Source: Patescibacteria group bacterium (GTDB lineage: Bacteria > Patescibacteriota > Minisyncoccia > Phycocordibacterales > UBA9973). Taken from it: a stretch of DNA of 49,859 nt. Positions 7,970 through 16,751 of the stretch are shown in pieces; position 1 is the stretch's first letter, and each line of letters starts with the position of its first letter. Position numbers and translations under genes: made by a program. The stretch spans positions 1 to 49,859 of the forward strand of contig JAHIVA010000003.1 of assembly GCA_018816985.1 (NCBI GenBank), written 5' to 3'. Below the pieces are notes generated by a model. It made no database searches, was not told where the DNA came from, and was given only the letters and a program-made list of their open reading frames with translations.

Positions 7970-9550
7970 ATGAAAATTCCCAAAAAAATCTCTAGCGCTT
8001 TAATTTCAGTTTTTAATAAAGATGGGCTAGAAGAAATTGTTAAACTTCTCGCTAGATACAAAGTAAAAATTATTTCTACTGGTGGTACGGCGGAGTTCAT
8101 TCGCAAATTAAAAATTCCAGTAACTGAAGTAGAAGCAATTACTAATTTTCCAGCAATTTTCGGGAGCAGAGTAAAGACACTACAGCCACAAATTTTTGGT
8201 GGGATTTTGAATCGTCGAGACAACAAAAAAGACCAAAAAGAAAAAGAAGAACACAAGATAGCCGATATTGATTTAGTTATCGTGGATCTTTATCCGTTTG
8301 AAGAAACTCTCGAGAAATATGGAAACGAACCCTCCTTCGCCAAGACTTCGAAAGGCGAGGCAGAAATTATTGAAAAAATAGATATTGGTGGAATAGCACT
8401 TATTCGAGCAGCCGCGAAAAATTTTAACGATGTGGTAGTTATTCCTTCTAAATACCAATATCAAGAATTAATTAAAATACTAAAAAAGAGTGCAAAAACT
8501 ACTTTGGAACAACGTAAAAAATTCGCTGGTCAAGCGTTTGAAGTAACTAGCATTTACGATACTGCTATTCGTGGATATTTTCAGGGTGTGTCAAAGGCGG
8601 GCTTTGACACGAGTATTAAACTTCGCTACGGGGAAAATCCGCACCAAGGAGGAAAATTTGTCGGCAACTTGTCCGAAATATTTTCTCAACTTAATGGCAA
8701 AGAACTTTCTTATAACAACCTTCTTGATACTGAAGCTGCTATCACAACCATTAGTGATTTTAAAGATCCCGCTTTCGCTATTATTAAACACCTGAATGCC
8801 TGCGGTTTAGCTGTTCGCAAAGAAGGAAAACTTTTAGATGCATATAAAGCCGCCTATAAAGCTGACCCACTTTCTGCCTTTGGTGGAGTGTTTGCTACTA
8901 ATAGAATCATTAAAGAAAATATTGCTAAATATATAAAAAAACAAAAGATTTTTTTAGAAGTAATTATTGCTCCAGATTTTACAAAAAAGGCTCTAGAAAT
9001 ATTAAAGGAGAAAAAAGATTGTCGAATTTTAAAGTGCTTGCCCGCCGAAGCCTTGGCGAAGGCGGGGCAAAATCCAATTCTACCTACCAAGCAAATTCGC
9101 ACTTGTTTTACGGGACTACTTGTTCAGGACAGAGATACTCACGTGGAAAATGAAAAAGATTTAAAAATTGTTACAAAAAGAAAACCTACCAAACAGGAAG
9201 AAAAAGATTTACTGATGGCCGCTATCGCCACTAAACATTTAAAATCTAATTCTGTGGCTCTGGTAAAAAACGGCACGCTTGTTTCTATGGGTTGTGGACA
9301 GACATCTCGCATTGATGCCCTAAAGCAGGCAATTGATAAAGCTAAAAAATTTGGATTTTCACTTAAAGGTGCCGTGCTTTCTTCGGAAGCTTTTTTTCCA
9401 TTTCCTGATTCTGTGGAGATGGCAGGGAAGGCAGGAGTAAGCGCCGTTATTCAACCCGGAGGTTCCAAGAACGACCAAGCTTCCATCGACATGGCTAATA
9501 AATACAAAATGGCTATGGTTACAACTGGTTTTCGGCATTTTAAGCATTAA
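7970..9550 (+). CDS. purH: Bifunctional AICAR transformylase / IMP cyclohydrolase (PurH)
   Basis: The 526-aa protein performs the last two steps to IMP. The N-terminal MGS-like cyclohydrolase domain shows 'ISTGGTAEFIRKL' and 'GSRVKTLQPQIFGGIL'. The transformylase part shows 'LRYGENPHQGG', 'KHLNACGLA' (usual KHxNPCGxA), 'KSNSVALVKNG' and the C-terminal 'FFPFPDSVEMA...QPGGS...TGFRHFKH'. Three palindromic DNA repeats sit in frame and encode 'PSFAKTSKGEAE', 'GVSKAGFDT' and 'LPAEALAKAGQ'. They fall outside the signature motifs, so the enzyme is probably active. A leaderless start at 7970 is supported by TAATAT six bases upstream. Confidence 0.95.
   Translation: MKIPKKISSALISVFNKDGLEEIVKLLARYKVKIISTGGTAEFIRKLKIPVTEVEAITNFPAIFGSRVKTLQPQIFGGILNRRDNKKDQKEKEEHKIADIDLVIVDLYPFEETLEKYGNEPSFAKTSKGEAEIIEKIDIGGIALIRAAAKNFNDVVVIPSKYQYQELIKILKKSAKTTLEQRKKFAGQAFEVTSIYDTAIRGYFQGVSKAGFDTSIKLRYGENPHQGGKFVGNLSEIFSQLNGKELSYNNLLDTEAAITTISDFKDPAFAIIKHLNACGLAVRKEGKLLDAYKAAYKADPLSAFGGVFATNRIIKENIAKYIKKQKIFLEVIIAPDFTKKALEILKEKKDCRILKCLPAEALAKAGQNPILPTKQIRTCFTGLLVQDRDTHVENEKDLKIVTKRKPTKQEEKDLLMAAIATKHLKSNSVALVKNGTLVSMGCGQTSRIDALKQAIDKAKKFGFSLKGAVLSSEAFFPFPDSVEMAGKAGVSAVIQPGGSKNDQASIDMANKYKMAMVTTGFRHFKH
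8329..8360. repeat. Imperfect palindrome inserted in purH (repeat type A)
   Basis: CCTCCTTCGCC ... GGCGAGG is an imperfect inverted repeat, GC-rich against an AT-rich gene. It encodes 'PSFAKTSKGEAE'. It has the same core (CTTCGCCAAG) as the third purH insertion at 9038 read on the other strand. Confidence 0.65.
8588..8610. repeat. Perfect 9-bp inverted repeat inside purH
   Basis: GTGTCAAAG and CTTTGACAC form a perfect 9-bp stem around a 5-base loop (gcggg). It encodes 'VSKAGFDT' in the linker just before 'LRYGENPHQ', a spot of variable length in the family. Confidence 0.7.
9038..9070. repeat. GC-rich palindrome inserted in purH (repeat type A)
   Basis: TTGCCCGCC ... GGCGGGGCAA forms an imperfect palindrome around GAAGCCTTGGCGAA. 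It encodes 'LPAEALAKAGQ'. Base composition is far above its surroundings, which fits a recent insertion. Confidence 0.7.
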
Positions 9551-9597
9551 AATTATATTTTTGTTTTATATTAAAAAAATGATAAGATAAAATTACT

Positions 9598-10116
9598 ATG
9601 AAAAATCTAGAAGTTGGCATAATTATGGGCTCAGATTCTGATTTAGAGGTAATGGCGGAAGCAGCCAAGGTCCTTGAAGAATTTAAGGTACCCTATGAAA
9701 TAACGGTTGCTTCGGCGCATCGCAGTCCTGACTTGGTTCATAAATATGCAACTATTGCTAAAGATTGCGGATTAAAAATTATTATTGCTGGTGCTGGAGG
9801 CGCAGCACATTTAGCAGGGGTAATTGCTTCATTAACAACCCTACCAGTTATCGGTGTACCTATTAAAACAAAAAATCTAGATGGTCTTGATTCCATTCTT
9901 TCAACGGTCAACATGCCTTCCGGTATACCGGTGGCCACTGTCGGAATTAACTCTGCTAAAAATGCTGGATTGTTGGCCATAGCCATGCTCGCAATATCTG
10001 ATAAAAATTTAGAAAAAAAATTAGTTGCTTATAAAAATAAAATGAATAAGGAAATAAAAATAAAAAGCAAAAAACTTTTAAAAATTGGATATAAAAAATA
10101 TTTGCAAAATAAATGA
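9598..10116 (+). CDS. purE: N5-carboxyaminoimidazole ribonucleotide mutase (PurE)
   Basis: The 172-aa product makes CAIR in the carboxylation step. 'MGSDSDLEVM' (near residue 10), 'SAHRSPD' with the catalytic histidine, and 'IIAGAGGAAHLAGVIA' are the standard class I motifs, and 'VNMPSGIPVATVGI' matches the class I 'VQMPxGVPVAT'. Class I enzymes normally need PurK, which is not in this window. The Lys-rich last 30 residues are longer than usual. The stop overlaps the purM start by four bases (ATGA), so purE-purM are translationally coupled. A TAAGAT/TAAAAT pair just upstream may be the promoter of the purE-M-C-B run. Confidence 0.94.
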   Translation: MKNLEVGIIMGSDSDLEVMAEAAKVLEEFKVPYEITVASAHRSPDLVHKYATIAKDCGLKIIIAGAGGAAHLAGVIASLTTLPVIGVPIKTKNLDGLDSILSTVNMPSGIPVATVGINSAKNAGLLAIAMLAISDKNLEKKLVAYKNKMNKEIKIKSKKLLKIGYKKYLQNK

Positions 10117-11153
10117 CTGACTTATATAAACAAGCTGGGGTAAATATTGAAGCTGGAAATGAAGTCGTCAAGCGAATTAAGGAAGACGTCATGAGCACCC
10201 ATACCAAAGCGGTGCTAACCAACATTGGACATTTCGGAGGATTGTATGACCTAGGAGAGATAATAAAAAATTATAAACACCCAATCTTAGTTCAAAGTAT
10301 TGACGGCGTGGGAACAAAGCTTTTGGTGGCCAAAATGGTAAATAAATACGACTCTGTGGGGGAAGACATGGTTGGACATAGTTGTGGAGATATTTTAGCC
10401 ATGGGTGCACGGCCAATTATTTTTTTAGATTATGTCGCTAACGAAACACTCGTACCCGAAGAAATGGAACAAATAGTTTCTGGAATGGTAAGGTCTTGTA
10501 AAAAAGCCGGTGTCGCAATTATCGGTGGCGAAACCGCGGAAATGCCTGGGGTATATATGAAAGGAGAACATGATATCGCCGGATGTATCACCGGCATAGT
10601 AGAGAAAGATAAAATAATCACCGGAGAAAAAATTAAGGAAGGTGATATTATTCTAGGTCTTGCTTCTTCTGGATTGCACACTAATGGATTCTCCCTGGCA
10701 AGAAAATTAATTTTCGAAACAGCTAAACTTTCAATAAGAGATAAAATTCCTGAACTCAACACGACTATCGGCCAAGCACTTTTACAAATTCATCTAAATT
10801 ATACCGAGCCTATATTGGCTATTCTTGATTCGGGCATTGAAATAAAAGGCATCGCCCATATAACTGGCGGGGGCTTTATAGAGAATATTCCACGAGTACT
10901 TCCAAAAAACCTTAACGCAGAAATTAAAAAAGATTCCTGGCCAGTACTTCCTATTTTTTCTTTTTTACAGAAAATCGGCCAGGTAAACGAAGAGGAAATG
11001 TATACAGCTTTCAATATGGGCATAGGAATGGTTCTAATAGCTTCGTCAGCAGAAAAAGAAAAAATTAAAATAATCTTGGAAAAATATTCAGATTATCATT
11101 TATATGAAATCGGTCAAATTATTAAAGGAGAAGGTAAAGTAAAATTAGTTTAA
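10113..11153 (+). CDS. purM: AIR synthetase (PurM)
   Basis: The 346-aa ATP-dependent cyclo-ligase converts FGAM to AIR. Signature stretches are 'SIDGVGTKLLVA', 'MVGHSCGDILAMGARPIIFLDYVA', 'GVAIIGGETAEMPGVY', 'GLASSGLHTNGFSLAR' and 'HITGGGFIENIPRVLP'. Length is normal. It overlaps purE by four bases and is followed ten bases later by purC. Its substrate FGAM would need PurL/Q/S, not visible here, so these are expected elsewhere in the genome (perhaps just upstream of purF). Confidence 0.95.
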   Translation: MTDLYKQAGVNIEAGNEVVKRIKEDVMSTHTKAVLTNIGHFGGLYDLGEIIKNYKHPILVQSIDGVGTKLLVAKMVNKYDSVGEDMVGHSCGDILAMGARPIIFLDYVANETLVPEEMEQIVSGMVRSCKKAGVAIIGGETAEMPGVYMKGEHDIAGCITGIVEKDKIITGEKIKEGDIILGLASSGLHTNGFSLARKLIFETAKLSIRDKIPELNTTIGQALLQIHLNYTEPILAILDSGIEIKGIAHITGGGFIENIPRVLPKNLNAEIKKDSWPVLPIFSFLQKIGQVNEEEMYTAFNMGIGMVLIASSAEKEKIKIILEKYSDYHLYEIGQIIKGEGKVKLV

Positions 11154-11163
11154 TTTAAAAAAA

Positions 11164-12096
11164 ATGAATATTTTAGAAAAAACAGATTTCAAAAATTTAG
11201 GAAAAAAATATATTGGTAAAGTAAGAGATGTTTATATTCAAAACGACAAGGTAATTTTAATTTCCACTGACCGATATTCAGCTTTTGACCGCAATCTTGC
11301 CTTAATCCCTTACAAAGGACAAGTTCTGACACAAATTAGTCGTTTTTGGTTTGAAAATACAAAAGATATTGTAAAAAATCACGTTCTTGATTTTCCAGAT
11401 TCAAATGTAGTGGTGGGTAAAAAATGTAAAGTTATCCCTATAGAAATGGTGGTGCGAGGATATATTACTGGAGTCACTGATACTTCTTTATGGACTTTAT
11501 ATAATAATGGACAAAGAAATTTTGGTGATTTTATTTTACCAGATGGTATGAAAAAAAATCAAAAACTAGCTAAACCAGTTTTAACACCCACGACCAAAGC
11601 TTCGGACCACGACCAACCGTTAACGACTGCTGATATTGTAAACGAAAAAATTGTTTCAAAAGAATTATGGGAAAAAATGATGGACGTAACATTAAAACTC
11701 TTTCAAAGAGGGCAAGAAGTCGCTTTTCAGCATGGATTAATTTTAGTAGATACTAAATATGAATTTGGCTTAGATGAGAGCGGAGAACTAACTCTCGTTG
11801 ACGAAATTCATACTCCCGATTCCTCTCGTTATTGGCAAGCAAAAACTTACGAGGAACGCATTAAAGGTGGCCTAGAACCAGAAAATTTCGATAAAGAATT
11901 TCTACGTTTATGGTTTAAAGAACAATGTGATCCATATAAAGATGTTATAATACCACCGGCTCCTCCGGAATTAGTATCAGAGCTATCTCGCCGATATATG
12001 CAGATTTTTGAACAAATTACTGGCACTAGTTTTAAAATTGAAACAGGAAATATTGAAAAAAGAATAGAAAATAATCTTAAAAAATATATAATATAA
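11164..12096 (+). CDS. purC: SAICAR synthetase (PurC)
   Basis: The 310-aa ligase joins aspartate to CAIR. 'KVRDVYIQNDKVILISTDRYSAFD' is the N-terminal ATP-binding part, 'PIEMVVRGYITG' and 'LILVDTKYEFGLDESGELTLVDEIHTPDSSRYW' are the two family signatures. At 310 residues it matches the longer form known from yeast and some bacteria rather than the 237-aa E. coli form. It lies ten bases after purM and two bases before purB, in the same run. Confidence 0.95.
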   Translation: MNILEKTDFKNLGKKYIGKVRDVYIQNDKVILISTDRYSAFDRNLALIPYKGQVLTQISRFWFENTKDIVKNHVLDFPDSNVVVGKKCKVIPIEMVVRGYITGVTDTSLWTLYNNGQRNFGDFILPDGMKKNQKLAKPVLTPTTKASDHDQPLTTADIVNEKIVSKELWEKMMDVTLKLFQRGQEVAFQHGLILVDTKYEFGLDESGELTLVDEIHTPDSSRYWQAKTYEERIKGGLEPENFDKEFLRLWFKEQCDPYKDVIIPPAPPELVSELSRRYMQIFEQITGTSFKIETGNIEKRIENNLKKYII

Positions 12097-12098
12097 TT

Positions 12099-13460
12099 AT
12101 GATAAAGAATGCAATAAATCCACTGGACGGAAGATATTTTGAAAAAACCCGTGCCTTGGCATCTTATTTTTCTGAAGAAGCATTAATGAAATATCGCATT
12201 GTGATGGAGTGTAAATATCTGATAGCTTTATCACAGAATAAAATTCTGAGAAAATTTACATCCAAAGAAATAAAAATAATTACGAATCTTTACGAAAAAT
12301 TTGACGAAACTTTTTATAAAGAAATAAAAAAGATAGAAGTAATAACCAATCATGATGTTAAGGCAGTTGAATATTTTATAAAAGAAAAACTTTCCAAGAC
12401 ATCCTTAAAAGACAGTGTTGAGTGGGTTCATTTTGCCGTCACCTCGGAAGATACAAACAACATCGCCTATGCGTTCATTTTGTCTGACTCTTTAGAGAAT
12501 GTACTAATACCTTCAATTTCAGAAATAATTTCAGAATTAAATATTTTAGCGAATAAATATAAAAATTTACCAATGCTGGCTCGTACTCATGGGCAAAGCG
12601 CTTCTCCCACTACTTTCGGCAAAGAAATGAATGTTTTTCGTTCTCGCTTAGAAAAACAGCTTAAAAATTTACAAAAAATAAAAATAGAAGCAAAACTAAA
12701 TGGCGCTACTGGAAACTATAATGCCCACCTAGTTGCTTATCCAAATATAAATTGGTTAGAATTTAGTAAAAAATTTATTGAGGATTTTAATAAAAACCGA
12801 AAGCAGAAATTTGCCGTCAATTTAAACACGACTCAAATAGAATGTCACGATAGTTATATAGAAATTTTTGACGCCCTGCGAAGAATAAATAGTATCCTGC
12901 TAGATTTTAATCAGGATATGTGGCGATATATTTCTGACAACTGGGTAACTCAAAAACCAAAAGCAGGGGAAATAGGCTCTTCCACTATGCCCCACAAAAT
13001 AAATCCCATCGATTTTGAAAACAGTGAAGGAAATTTAGGACTAGCAAATGCTTTGTTTGAATTTTTTGCTCGCAAGCTCCCAGTCTCGCGCCTACAACGA
13101 GATTTATCAGATTCCACAGTAGAACGCACCCTTGGTACTGCTTTTGGACATTCTTATTTAGCTTATATTTCATTACTTAAAGGATTAAGTAAAATAAAAG
13201 TGAATGAAAATAAAATAAGAGAAGACTTAAATGCACATCCAGAAGTTATTGCCGAAGCAATCCAAACAATTTTAAGAAGGGAAGAGGTAAAATTTCCTTA
13301 TGAAAAATTAAAAAATTTAACTCGAGGTAAACAAGTGGCCTTAGAAGATATTCATAAATTTATCAAAACACTTGACGTCAGTAATAAAATCAAAACTGAA
13401 CTCTTAGCAATCACTCCAGAAAATTACCTCGGTCTTGCGTCAAAACTGGCTTCCAAGTAG
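12099..13460 (+). CDS. purB: Adenylosuccinate lyase (PurB)
   Basis: The 453-aa enzyme acts twice: it releases fumarate from SAICAR on the way to IMP and from adenylosuccinate on the way to AMP. 'INPLDGRYFEKTRALASYFSEEALMKYR' and the fumarase/lyase signature 'GSSTMPHKINPIDFENSEGN' place it in the longer E. coli-like PurB group. 'TARTHGQSASPTTFGKE'-type active-site residues are seen as 'ARTHGQSASPTTFGKE'. It starts two bases after purC and ends the purine block. Confidence 0.95.
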   Translation: MIKNAINPLDGRYFEKTRALASYFSEEALMKYRIVMECKYLIALSQNKILRKFTSKEIKIITNLYEKFDETFYKEIKKIEVITNHDVKAVEYFIKEKLSKTSLKDSVEWVHFAVTSEDTNNIAYAFILSDSLENVLIPSISEIISELNILANKYKNLPMLARTHGQSASPTTFGKEMNVFRSRLEKQLKNLQKIKIEAKLNGATGNYNAHLVAYPNINWLEFSKKFIEDFNKNRKQKFAVNLNTTQIECHDSYIEIFDALRRINSILLDFNQDMWRYISDNWVTQKPKAGEIGSSTMPHKINPIDFENSEGNLGLANALFEFFARKLPVSRLQRDLSDSTVERTLGTAFGHSYLAYISLLKGLSKIKVNENKIREDLNAHPEVIAEAIQTILRREEVKFPYEKLKNLTRGKQVALEDIHKFIKTLDVSNKIKTELLAITPENYLGLASKLASK

Positions 13461-13469
13461 AATAGGTCT

Positions 13470-13736
13470 ATGTTGTTTAGAATTTTAGCTTCTCTTTTAC
13501 TCTTATTTTCAATACTTTTTATGCCTTTTTGGGTGTCTGTCATTTTAGCTTTAGCTGGAATGATTTATTTTAATGTTTTTTTCGAAGCAATAATTTTATT
13601 TATTTTATCGGATTTGCTTTATGGAACAAAAGAGTCAAGTTTTCCTGTAGTTTTTACTTCTTTTATCGTCACTTCAATTGTTTTAATAATGATAGAAATA
13701 ATGAAAAAAAAAGTAAAATTTTATAATGATCGTTAA
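13470..13736 (+). CDS. Small membrane protein in the mreD position
   Basis: The 88-aa product is almost entirely hydrophobic, with about three membrane segments and a short basic tail ('KKKVKFYNDR'). It overlaps the start of the PBP2 gene by 11 bases. In many bacteria mreD precedes mrdA, so a reduced MreD-like role in cell elongation is an inference from position only; there is no diagnostic motif. Confidence 0.6.
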   Translation: MLFRILASLLLLFSILFMPFWVSVILALAGMIYFNVFFEAIILFILSDLLYGTKESSFPVVFTSFIVTSIVLIMIEIMKKKVKFYNDR

Positions 13737-15420
13737 AATATTTAAAAAAAATAAAAAGAAAAAAAATACCTTGGTAGAACCAGACGAGATTTTTCTAGAT
13801 TCAAAAAATCTAGAAAGTTTTGATCGCCAGCAATTTGAGGGACGGATAGAGCGTCCTATCCCTAAAAAAAATATTCTCTTGCTTGGTATTTTATTTTTAT
13901 TTTTTACAGTAATTTTTGGAACTCGGCTTGTTTATCTTCAAATCCAAAAAGGGGAAACATATTTTAAACGTAGCCAAAATAATATACTAGAAAAAGTTCC
14001 TATTTTTACCGATCGGGGAATGGTCTACGATCGTAATAAGGTAGAATTAACCTGGAATGAAAAAACAAGCGAATCTTCCATTCCTATTCGAAATTATTTG
14101 TCACCAGGATTCTCACATCTTTTAGGTTATGTGAGTTATCCCACAATGGATAATTCTGGCAATTATTGGCAGGTCGAATTTATAGGCAAAGATGGATTAG
14201 AAAAACAATACAATGATTCACTAAAGGGTGAAAATGGAGCAAAAATAATAGAAACAGATGCATTGGGAAAAGTATATTCGGAAAATATTATCAATGCACC
14301 CAAAAAAGGTACCGACTTAATAACGACGATTGATTCAAGAATTCAAAAAGAATTGTTCAATCTCATAAAAAATCTCTCAGCCAATAGAACTTTTAACGGA
14401 GGTTCGGGGATTATAATGAGTACAGAGAATGGAGAGATTATAGCTACCACCAGTTTTCCCGAATATAATTCAGAAATTCTTTCATTAGGAAAAGACGTGG
14501 TAATAATTAATGGTTATTTAACTGACCCAAGAAAAGTTTTTTTAGATAGAGATATCTCTGGACTTTATACTCCAGGATCAATCGTCAAACCCTTTTTTGC
14601 TTTAGGGGCTCTAGTAGAAGGAGTAATTGATCCGTATAAAAAAATTCTTTCTACCGGCTCTATTTCTATCCCTAATCCTTATTTTCCAAATCAAAAAACT
14701 GTTTTTAAAGATTGGCAAGTAAATGGCTGGACAAATATGATGGAAGCATTAGCTGTTTCTTCGGATGTTTATTTTTATGAAATTGGTGGGGGATTTGAAG
14801 ATCAAAAAGGGTTAGGTATAACTAATCTTGGAAAATATGCGGAACTTTTCGGTTTTGGAGAAAAAACAGGAATAGATTTGCCAGACGAAAAAGCTGGGAC
14901 CATTCCCAGTCCGAATTGGAAAATATTAAATTTCAAAGGAGACCCTTGGCGCATTGGAGACACCTATCATACTGCCATCGGACAATATGGATTCCAAGTA
15001 ACCCCAATAGAGATGGTTCGTGCAGTAGCCGCTATTGGAAACAGTGGAATAATGCTCACTCCACATTTAGTGTTAGGTGATTTGGAAAAGGAAAATCAAA
15101 AAACTCTACTTAACTTAAACAAAGAATATTTTAATACTGTACATGAAGGAATGAAACTTGCGGTAACTTCCGGGACCGTGACAGCTCTAAATGTACCCTA
15201 TGTACAAGTAGCTGCTAAATCGGGTACTGCCCAGATTGGAGTAGCTAAAAATAAAGTTAATTCTTGGGTTATTGGTTTCTTTCCTTACAAAAATCCAAAA
15301 TACGCCTTTGCAATAATAATGGAAGCTGGACCCGCAACCACAGGCGGTGGCGCCGCTTCCACTATTATGCGTCAGCTCTTAGACTGGATGTCCGTCAACA
15401 CACCAGAGTATTTTAAGTAA
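13726..15420 (+). CDS. mrdA: Penicillin-binding protein 2 (class B transpeptidase)
   Basis: The 564-aa transpeptidase cross-links peptidoglycan during elongation, anchored by one membrane segment (about residues 47-66). The pedestal/dimerisation part follows, with 'FTDRGMVYDRN' (usual 'RG.I.DRNG'). The transpeptidase motifs are intact: SxxK as 'SIVK' (S285-K288), SxD as 'SSD' (345-347) and KSGT (498-501). It is shorter than E. coli PBP2 (633 aa), mainly in the pedestal part. The overlap with the upstream small membrane protein suggests co-translation. Confidence 0.93.
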   Translation: MIVKIFKKNKKKKNTLVEPDEIFLDSKNLESFDRQQFEGRIERPIPKKNILLLGILFLFFTVIFGTRLVYLQIQKGETYFKRSQNNILEKVPIFTDRGMVYDRNKVELTWNEKTSESSIPIRNYLSPGFSHLLGYVSYPTMDNSGNYWQVEFIGKDGLEKQYNDSLKGENGAKIIETDALGKVYSENIINAPKKGTDLITTIDSRIQKELFNLIKNLSANRTFNGGSGIIMSTENGEIIATTSFPEYNSEILSLGKDVVIINGYLTDPRKVFLDRDISGLYTPGSIVKPFFALGALVEGVIDPYKKILSTGSISIPNPYFPNQKTVFKDWQVNGWTNMMEALAVSSDVYFYEIGGGFEDQKGLGITNLGKYAELFGFGEKTGIDLPDEKAGTIPSPNWKILNFKGDPWRIGDTYHTAIGQYGFQVTPIEMVRAVAAIGNSGIMLTPHLVLGDLEKENQKTLLNLNKEYFNTVHEGMKLAVTSGTVTALNVPYVQVAAKSGTAQIGVAKNKVNSWVIGFFPYKNPKYAFAIIMEAGPATTGGGAASTIMRQLLDWMSVNTPEYFK

Positions 15421-15458
15421 ATAACAAATAGAAGTATTACTAAACGCACGACAAAAAC

Positions 15459-15496
15459 TTGTTCATCTTTACAAATAAGTTTTTATTGTTCATAAT
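15459..15496 (+). promoter_or_regulatory. Promoter of the CAP-domain gene with a direct repeat
   Basis: TTTACA (15468-15473) and CATAAT (15491-15496) are exactly 17 bases apart, and the -10 ends 7 bases before the ATG at 15504. The octamer TTGTTCAT occurs twice (15459 and 15486), 27 bases apart, flanking the -35 and overlapping the -10, as an operator might. Confidence 0.55.
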
Positions 15497-15503
15497 ATAG
15501 CTA

Positions 15504-16448
15504 ATGTTTACTTGGTTAAAAAAACATTTTATTCCACACGAAGGAAATGAGCATCGTCCACATATTTTACGTGGTTATAATATTCGTAATCTTATTATTA
15601 TTGTTATTTTTTTAGAAATAATAACTTTTCTCTTACCGACACTAACTCATCTAAATACAGCAGGGAACATGGCAGCAGTTTTGCCAGCTGTCTTGTCTAA
15701 TCTAACAAACGAAAAGCGACAATCTCAAGATCTTCAAACTTTAACAGTTAATCCAATTTTAAATAAAGCAGCCGAAATGAAAGCAGAAGATATGTCCGCC
15801 AAAGGATACTTTGCCCACACCAGCCCTGAAGGAAAAACTCCTTGGTATTGGCTTGAGCAAGTAGGTTATCAATACCAATATGCTGGTGAAAATCTAGCTA
15901 TTAACTTTAGCGATTCCAAAGATGTCGCTACTGCTTGGATGTCTAGTTCTTCCCATAAATCAAATATTATAAAAGAAAACTATACAGAAATCGGTACCGG
16001 TATTGCTACTGGTATATATGAAGGATATGAGACAATTTTCGTAACTCAAATTTACGCAAATCCTCTAAAAGAAACAATAGGACAAATAGAATCCACCTCA
16101 AAAGAAATAAAAACAAATAATGAGGAACTGATAAATGTTCTTGGGGCAGAAACAGTTATAACTACAGAAAATACTCAAGATATTTTAATTAGCCCAGCTG
16201 AAAATGCTTCATTTTGGCAAAAACTAATTGCCTCACCCCGCAATACTACTAATATATTTCTATATATTATTTTCGGAATTATTGTCCTTGCCTTGTTTTT
16301 ATATGTAATATTTATAAAAATGAAAAATCATCATCTTGGATTAATAACAAATGGATTAGTTGTTTTAGCTATTATTGGAGTGATTTTTATTACCAATTAC
16401 TATTTAAGTCATCACAATATGGTAATTACCCAAAGTTTGGATTTTTAA
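15504..16448 (+). CDS. CAP/SCP-domain membrane protein
   Basis: The 314-aa protein has an N-terminal membrane segment (about residues 30-50), an extracytoplasmic CAP domain (about 60-195) and two more hydrophobic segments near the C-terminus. CAP signatures are 'LTVNPILNKAAEMKAEDMSAKGYFAHTSP', 'AGENLAI' and 'AWMSSSSHKSNIIKENYTEIGTGI'. The putative metal/active-site His residues (YFAHTSP, SSSHKSN) and Glu (AGENL) are kept. Family members in bacteria act in the envelope but the biochemical role is mostly unknown. It lies between PBP2 and CtpA, consistent with an envelope function. Confidence 0.85.
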   Translation: MFTWLKKHFIPHEGNEHRPHILRGYNIRNLIIIVIFLEIITFLLPTLTHLNTAGNMAAVLPAVLSNLTNEKRQSQDLQTLTVNPILNKAAEMKAEDMSAKGYFAHTSPEGKTPWYWLEQVGYQYQYAGENLAINFSDSKDVATAWMSSSSHKSNIIKENYTEIGTGIATGIYEGYETIFVTQIYANPLKETIGQIESTSKEIKTNNEELINVLGAETVITTENTQDILISPAENASFWQKLIASPRNTTNIFLYIIFGIIVLALFLYVIFIKMKNHHLGLITNGLVVLAIIGVIFITNYYLSHHNMVITQSLDF

Positions 16449-16477
16449 AATAAATTTTAATATCGATAGAAAGCTAT

Positions 16478-16506
16478 TTGCATTTTTTTTGTTTATAAAA
16501 TACAAT
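16478..16506 (+). promoter_or_regulatory. Promoter of the 75-aa membrane protein gene
   Basis: TTGCAT and TACAAT lie exactly 17 bases apart, and TACAAT ends 6 bases before the ATG at 16513. This decides against the upstream ATG at 16489, which would lie inside the promoter. Confidence 0.5.
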
Positions 16507-16512
16507 ACATTT

Positions 16513-16740
16513 ATGCAAAAAGCACGAATATTTTTAGTTTTAGGTATTTGGATAGCAATATTACCATATTTAGGTTTTCCATATTCTTGGAAAGATAGCC
16601 TGACGACTCTTTCTGGGTTAGGACTTATGTATGTGAGTTTTATGCTATATAAAGAATCCAAATTAAGAGAGAAAAAAGAAGAAAAAATTTTTGAAAATTT
16701 TTCAGAAAATGAATTCAAGGAAGAGGAAGGAGAAAAGTAA
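16513..16740 (+). CDS. Small two-segment membrane protein, unknown
   Basis: The ORF track starts at 16489, but the ATG at 16513 is preferred because a -10 hexamer ends six bases before it, giving a 75-aa product. It has two hydrophobic stretches ('IFLVLGIWIAILPYLGF', 'LTTLSGLGLMYVSFMLY') and a highly charged Glu/Lys-rich tail facing the cytoplasm. It precedes ctpA by 11 bases, so the two are likely co-transcribed. I cannot assign a function. Confidence 0.65.
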   Translation: MQKARIFLVLGIWIAILPYLGFPYSWKDSLTTLSGLGLMYVSFMLYKESKLREKKEEKIFENFSENEFKEEEGEK

Positions 16741-16751
16741 AATATAATCTA

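Noticed and set aside
6395-9600. Purine riboswitch or PurR operator upstream of guaA, purH or purE
   Set aside because: The gaps are 25-47 bases and the promoters appear leaderless, leaving no room for a riboswitch; no recognisable operator palindrome is present apart from the GTATAC core.
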